Positions 60,601 through 64,000 of a DNA stretch of 64,000 nt are shown here, in pieces. The notes below the pieces were generated by a model that was not told where the DNA came from, ran no database searches, and worked only from the letters and a program-made list of their open reading frames with translations. Every line of letters begins with the position of its first letter. Positions within the stretch are counted from its first letter, which is position 1. This stretch comes from Crossiella sp. SN42 (lineage in GTDB: Bacteria; Actinomycetota; Actinomycetes; Mycobacteriales; Pseudonocardiaceae): NCBI RefSeq assembly GCF_023897065.1, contig NZ_JAMHIV010000005.1, positions 124,001-188,000 on the forward strand. The letters run 5' to 3'. Position numbers and translations under genes: made by a program.

Positions 60601-63175
60601 CGACGAAGTTGGCGTACCCGGCCTCGGCCAGCGCGCGCACCGCCTGCTCGAACCGCACGGTCTGCCGCAGGTTCCGGAACCAGTACCCGGCATCGGCGAC
60701 ACCCGGCTCGATCCACTGACTGTCCACAGTGGACCACCACGGCACCGAGCCGTCCCGCACCGTGATCCCGGCCAGCAGCTCGGCCAGCTTGCCCTCGATG
60801 GCGTCCACGTGCGCGCTATGTGAGGCGTAGTCCACCGGGATCACCCGGGTCCGCAGCCCCCGCTCGGCGCACTGTTCCTCCAGCTGCCGCAAGGCGTCCA
60901 CGTCACCGGCCACCACGGTCGCCGCAGGCCCGTTCACCGCCGCCACCGACAACCCGGCCCACGGCGTGAGGTCGATGTCGTTGACCGGGGCCGCGATCGA
61001 CATCATCCCGCCGCGCCCGGCCAGATCCGCCGCGATCGCCTGACTGCGGAACACCACCACCTTGGCCGCGTCTTCCAGCGACAGCGCACCGCTGACACAG
61101 GCCGCCGCGATCTCGCCCTGCGAGTGCCCGATCACCGCATCCGGCCTGACCCCGGCCGACTCCCACACCGCGGCCAGCGACACCATCACCGCGAAGGAGA
61201 CCGGCTGCACCACGTCCACCCGGTCCAGGTCCCCGCCGCCGGAGACGATGTCCAGCAGCGACCACCCGGTCAACGGATCCAGCGCCGCGGCCACCTCGGC
61301 CAGCCGCGCGGCGAACACCGGCGAGGTCTTCAACAGCTCCGCGCCCATGCCCACCCACTGCGCACCCTGACCGGGGAAGACGAACACGGTCTGGCCATCA
61401 GCCACGGTCCGCCCGCTCACCACCGCGACCGAGGTCTCATCGGCCGCCAGCGCCGCCAGCCCGGCCACCGCCTCGTCCCTGGTCGCGGCGACCACCACCG
61501 CACGGTGGTCCAGCATGGCGCGGGTGGTGGCCAGCGACCAGCCCGCGTCCAGGAGGTTGTCCGGGGCGCGCTCGGCGAGCCGGGCGGCCTGGCCACGCAG
61601 CGCCGCCGCGTTCGCGCCGGAAACCAGCCAGGGCACCACACCGCTGGCCGCGACCAGTCCAGCGCCGCCCCCAGCCTCCGCACCGCGGCCGGAGTTCGCG
61701 CCCCCGGCCCCCGCGCTGCCCGCAAGCTCCGCGTCGCGCCCGGAGCCCGCGCCCCCGGCCCCCGCGCCCGCGTTGTCCGTTCCGTGTTCCCCGACTTCCG
61801 GCGCCTCCTCCAAGATCAGGTGCGCGTTGGTCCCGCTCACCCCGAACGAGGACACCGCCGCCCGCCGCGGCCGATCCGCCGCAGGCCAGTCCCGCGCCTC
61901 CGACAGCAGCCGCACCTCACCCGAGCTCCAGTCCACTTTGGACGTCGGCTCGTCCACGTGCAGCGTCTTGGGCAACACCCCGTGCCGCAACGCCTGCACC
62001 ATCTTGATCACGCCGCCGACCCCGGCCGCGGCCTGGGTGTGCCCGATGTTCGACTTCAGCGACCCCAGCCACAACGGCGTCTCCCGGTTCTGCCCGTAGG
62101 TGGCCAAAACCGCCTGCGCCTCAATGGGATCGCCCAGCACGGTCCCGGTGCCGTGCGCCTCCACGACGTCGATGTCGGAGGTGGTCAGCCCCGCGTTGGC
62201 CAGCGCGGTGCGGATCACCCGCTGCTGCGCCGGACCGCTCGGCGCGGTCAGCCCGTTGGACGCGCCGTCCTGGTTGACCGCGCTGCCCCGGATCACCGCG
62301 AGCACGTTGTGGTTGTTGCGCCGGGCCACCGACAGCTTCTCCAGCAGCACCAGGCCGACGCCCTCGCTCCAGGAGGTGCCGTCCGCGGCGTCGGCGAAGG
62401 ACTTGCACCGCCCGTCCTTGGCCATCCCGCGCTGCAACGAGAACACCACGAACGCCCCCGGCGTGGCCATCACCATCGCGCCACCGGCCAGCGCCATCGA
62501 GCAGTCACCGTTGCGCAGCGCCTGGATCGCCCAGTGCATGGCCACCAGCGAAGAAGAACAGCCGGTGTCCACGGTGACCGCGGGCCCTGCCAGGCCCAGC
62601 GAGTAGGAGATCCGGCCCGAAGCCACGCTGTTCGCGCTGCCGGTGGCCAGGTAGCCCTGGTACTCGTCCAGCACGCTGTCCGCGTTCATCGAGTAGCCGT
62701 TGGTGGCCACCCCGGTGAACACGCCGACCTCGCTGTCCCGCAACGAGGTCGGGTCGATCCCGGCGTCCTCGAAGGTCTCCCAGGCGGTCTCCAGCAACTG
62801 CCGCTGCTGTGGATCGGTGGCCATCGCCTCCTTGGGCGACATGCCGAAGTGCGGCGCGTCGAAGTCCCCGGCCCGGTCCAGGAACCCGCCCTCGCTGCAG
62901 TAGCTCTTGCCCACCGCGTCCGGGTCCGGGTCGAACAGGTTGGACAGGTCCCAGCCGCGGTCGGTGGGGAACGGGGTGATCGCGTCCCGGCCCTCGGCGA
63001 CCAGCTGCCACAGGTCCGCCGGCGAGGCCACGCCACCGGGGTAGCGGCAGGCCATGCCGACGATCGCGATCGGCTCGTCGACCGCCGACTCCGCCTCGCG
63101 CAGCCGCTGCCGGGTGGTGTGCAGCTCGGCGGTGACCTTCTTGAGGTAGGAGAGGACCTTGTCGTCGCTGGTCAT
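57647..63175 (-). CDS. Type I modular PKS-B: single KS-AT-DH-KR-ACP module
   Basis: 1842 residues. Docking coil [25 protein letters not shown] (1-32). KS Cys206 sits in DTGCSSS (Gly for the usual Ala). A Gly/Ala/Ser-rich linker (about 458-505) leads to the AT, with Ser685 in GHSQGEI and YASH at 783-786, so methylmalonyl-CoA. DH has His989 in [10 protein letters not shown], Asp1135, but Arg1139 at the His/Gln position (DAALR). KR has [11 protein letters not shown] (1499-1501) where B-type KRs have LDD, Ser in YSSVAG and Tyr1556 in PYSAAN. ACP Ser1723 is in GMTSL, Thr replacing the usual Asp before Ser. The C-terminal docking tail ends [15 protein letters not shown]. Reductive activity is uncertain. 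It is 45 bp upstream of PKS-C and 48 bp downstream of PKS-A. Confidence 0.94.
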   Translation of the reverse strand: MTSDDKVLSYLKKVTAELHTTRQRLREAESAVDEPIAIVGMACRYPGGVASPADLWQLVAEGRDAITPFPTDRGWDLSNLFDPDPDAVGKSYCSEGGFLDRAGDFDAPHFGMSPKEAMATDPQQRQLLETAWETFEDAGIDPTSLRDSEVGVFTGVATNGYSMNADSVLDEYQGYLATGSANSVASGRISYSLGLAGPAVTVDTGCSSSLVAMHWAIQALRNGDCSMALAGGAMVMATPGAFVVFSLQRGMAKDGRCKSFADAADGTSWSEGVGLVLLEKLSVARRNNHNVLAVIRGSAVNQDGASNGLTAPSGPAQQRVIRTALANAGLTTSDIDVVEAHGTGTVLGDPIEAQAVLATYGQNRETPLWLGSLKSNIGHTQAAAGVGGVIKMVQALRHGVLPKTLHVDEPTSKVDWSSGEVRLLSEARDWPAADRPRRAAVSSFGVSGTNAHLILEEAPEVGEHGTDNAGAGAGGAGSGRDAELAGSAGAGGANSGRGAEAGGGAGLVAASGVVPWLVSGANAAALRGQAARLAERAPDNLLDAGWSLATTRAMLDHRAVVVAATRDEAVAGLAALAADETSVAVVSGRTVADGQTVFVFPGQGAQWVGMGAELLKTSPVFAARLAEVAAALDPLTGWSLLDIVSGGGDLDRVDVVQPVSFAVMVSLAAVWESAGVRPDAVIGHSQGEIAAACVSGALSLEDAAKVVVFRSQAIAADLAGRGGMMSIAAPVNDIDLTPWAGLSVAAVNGPAATVVAGDVDALRQLEEQCAERGLRTRVIPVDYASHSAHVDAIEGKLAELLAGITVRDGSVPWWSTVDSQWIEPGVADAGYWFRNLRQTVRFEQAVRALAEAGYANFVEVSSHPVLTTPILEALEERDDVVVTGTLRRDDGGADRLLLSLAHLHVHGVPVDWAALFAGSGARRISLPTYAFQHQHYWLELSGMSGDLSATGLVSAEHPLLGAVAHLPDTGGVLFTGRVARATHDWLADHVVGGSVLLPGAALVELAIRAGDEVNCPTLRELAVVRPVTLPEDAPIYLQVLVGAADDNGDRDIRIYSRPVDSPQWTENATGTLSADLPVAIPAQPWPPTGARADNAAEFGLDAAWIGQDEVFAEVQLAEQHRKHAARFGLHPALLDAALRASGLVGGEPGEQRLPFAWNDVQLHAAGASAARVHLKVTGPDTLAITLTDTSGAPVAAIGSLMMRTIDPAQLQASGSGLGQDVLFELTWRELTASGSAANAVVLGDGPLADAFVRSGAPAEPSGSLDTLLEGRGGHAPEFVLLPVTGGTGELAEAARQAVHRTLGVIKEFLADERFAGTKLAVVTSHAIGFDGDDLSGIAEAGVWGLVRTAQSEHPGRFVLSDVDSADSSAAALLCALGSGEAQLVVREGAVSVPRLARAVAAEPAWQWPTEGTVLITGATGKLGGELARHLVERGARDLLLASLRGPAAPGARELVEQLTELGARVRLVACDTADRAAVAELLAGLDGPLTGVVHVAGVVGDNLLPNLTAEQVEQVMRVKAGSAVVLDELTREHPLTAFVCYSSVAGLTGGPGQGPYSAANAFLDALAHRRRALGLPGVSVAWGLWGGEGGMGGRLEAAEWSRLRRSGVVPIAPEQRTALLNAVTHVAAPLVVAAPIDLRAVDRDAVPPLLRGLVRGTAAGAAPATGGAARGAELTARLSGLSEKEQENLLADLVATECAHLLGYGSGAELDRLRGFVDLGMTSLNGVELRNVLGARTGLRLPAALIFDYANILELARYLRGQLVDSAGQGAALAELARLEAAVAGGELTEESRTKLVNGLAQLLWTLQDGRTEPGADQHEVGLAEASDDEMFALIDEELGLK
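61689..61766 (-). repeat. 27-bp direct repeat in the PKS-B KS-AT linker
   Basis: Two 27-bp copies (61689-61715 and 61740-61766) differ at two bases and are spaced 51 bp apart. They encode [20 protein letters not shown] in the linker after the KS. The region is the only low-complexity part of the PKS proteins here. Confidence 0.75.
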
Positions 63176-63223
63176 CGGTGATCTCCAGGATTGGTTGGGC
63201 GGGCGTGAGCGGGGCGGGGGCGG

Positions 63224-64000
63224 TCAGTCGCCGCCCAGCTCCGAGTCGATGAAGGCGAGGACGTCCTCGGCCGAGGCGGATTCCAGGGTGTCGGCCACCG
63301 AGGCCGGGGCGGTGCCCGCCAGGTTCTCGGTGAGCCTGGCGGTGAGGCGGTGCAGCCGGGCGGTGATCTTCGCCTGTTCGACGGCTTCCGCGGGCAGTTG
63401 CAGCAGGCTGGCTTCCAGCTTTTCCAGCTGTGCCTGCACGTACTCCAGCGAGTTGCTGTCGGTGTGGCCGAGCTCGGTGCGGATCCGCTTGGCCAGCGCG
63501 CTGGCCCTGGGGTGGTCGAACACCGCGGTGGCCGGCAGCCGGACCCCGGTGCGCTTGTTGAGCCGGTTGCGCAGTTCCACCGCGGTCAGCGAGTCGAACC
63601 CGATGTCCTTGAACGCGCGGTCCTCGATGGTGGCGCCGTCCCGGTAGCCGAGCACCGCGGCGGCCTCGGTCTGCACCAGCTCGGTGAGCAGCTTGTCCTG
63701 CTCCGCCGCGGTGAGCCCGGCCAGCTTCCCGGCGAACTCCGACTCCCCTGGCGCGGCCGAGGTTTCCGGTGCGAGCAGCTCGACCACCTCGGGCAGGCCG
63801 TTGAGCAGCGGGCGCACCCTGGCCAGGGTGTAGCCGGGGGCGAACCGGGACCAGTCGATGTGTGCCAGGATCCGGTGCGGCGCATCGGTTCCGGCCGCCT
63901 GGGCCATCGCCCTGGTGGCCCGCTCCGGGTCCAGGGTGTGCAGGCCCATCCGGCGCAGCTGTTCGGCGGCCTCGGCGTCGACCATGCCGGAGTCGCCACC
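63224..64000 (-). CDS. Type I PKS-A, C-terminal part: KR tail-ACP-docking
   Basis: The last 258 residues of a PKS that continues beyond the window. The visible start GGDSGMVDAEAAEQLRRMGL and the following DWSRFAPGYTLARVRPLL are the typical end of a KR domain. The ACP follows with its Ser (codon 63590-63592) in DIGFDSLTAVELRNRL, then a C-terminal docking region: coiled LEYVQAQLEKLEASLLQL, helices, and the acidic end SASAEDVLAFIDSELGGD. This tail resembles those of PKS-B and PKS-C and should dock with the N-terminal coil of PKS-B, whose gene starts 48 bp downstream. The number of modules in PKS-A cannot be seen. Confidence 0.95.
   Translation of the reverse strand, partial: GGDSGMVDAEAAEQLRRMGLHTLDPERATRAMAQAAGTDAPHRILAHIDWSRFAPGYTLARVRPLLNGLPEVVELLAPETSAAPGESEFAGKLAGLTAAEQDKLLTELVQTEAAAVLGYRDGATIEDRAFKDIGFDSLTAVELRNRLNKRTGVRLPATAVFDHPRASALAKRIRTELGHTDSNSLEYVQAQLEKLEASLLQLPAEAVEQAKITARLHRLTARLTENLAGTAPASVADTLESASAEDVLAFIDSELGGD

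Noticed and set aside
50339-60823. A 3494-codon open frame on the plus strand, and a 2007-codon one at 37256-43279
   Set aside because: They lie antisense to the PKS genes and read as Gly/Arg/Val/His/Gln-rich nonsense. Long antisense frames are normal in GC-rich DNA; no domain is recognisable.

Overview
The window is GC-rich actinomycete DNA. It has strong GC3 bias, GTG/TTG starts and actinobacterial regulator families: a PknB-like kinase, MmyB-type XRE, ECF41 sigma, SARP/AfsR, LAL and ParB-like regulators. A filamentous genus such as those in the Pseudonocardiales fits, but that is inference; there is no rRNA or marker gene here. The right-hand 39 kb belongs to a modular type I polyketide synthase (PKS) gene cluster. 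The left-hand 24 kb holds small transcription units for metabolism, regulation and export.

Left part (1-24 kb). It opens with a minus-strand pair, an MDR alcohol dehydrogenase translationally coupled to a cytochrome P450 cut by the window edge. Then come a hot-dog thioesterase, a small membrane protein, a secreted DUF4360 protein in an AT-rich pocket, a carboxylesterase with a LacI regulator, a DJ-1/AraC regulator, an MmyB-type regulator with an SDR, asparaginase, amidohydrolase, Ser/Thr kinase, MBL hydrolase, MerR regulator and a serine beta-lactamase-like hydrolase. A ParB-fold regulator is followed by a six-unit, 17-bp-phased repeat array and an MFS exporter. Next are a DUF6355-like secreted peptide, a guanidine-III riboswitch with its Gdx exporter, and an ECF41 sigma factor divergent from a carboxymuconolactone decarboxylase-family partner. 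Mirrored promoter motifs, TGTCACA-N16-CATC, lie between the last two. A LAL (LuxR) regulator and a P450 complete this part.

Right part (25-64 kb). Four PKS genes lie on the minus strand. In transcription order they are PKS-A (only the C-terminal KR tail, ACP and docking region in view), PKS-B (one module), PKS-C (four modules, 6763 aa) and PKS-D (one fully reducing module plus thioesterase). A, B and C are separated by 45-48 bp and look like one operon ending in a strong hairpin. PKS-D is separated from them by about 5 kb. That island holds a SARP/AfsR regulator on the other strand, a second small secreted cysteine-rich protein, a YciI-like protein and three broken gene stubs (TetR-, MBL- and NTF2-like) next to an 18-bp perfect palindrome.

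How it may work together. Matching docking-type coiled coils suggest the order A-B-C-D. From B onward the predicted steps are: methylmalonyl with KR/DH; malonyl with KR/DH; a unit of uncertain extender with KR and a weakened DH; two malonyl units with KR/DH; and methylmalonyl with full reduction and release by TE. This predicts a polyene-type segment ending in a saturated alpha-methyl acyl terminus. The P450 next to PKS-D is a plausible tailoring enzyme, and the SARP and LAL proteins are plausible pathway regulators. Several catalytic motifs depart from consensus and deserve checking before a structure is drawn.
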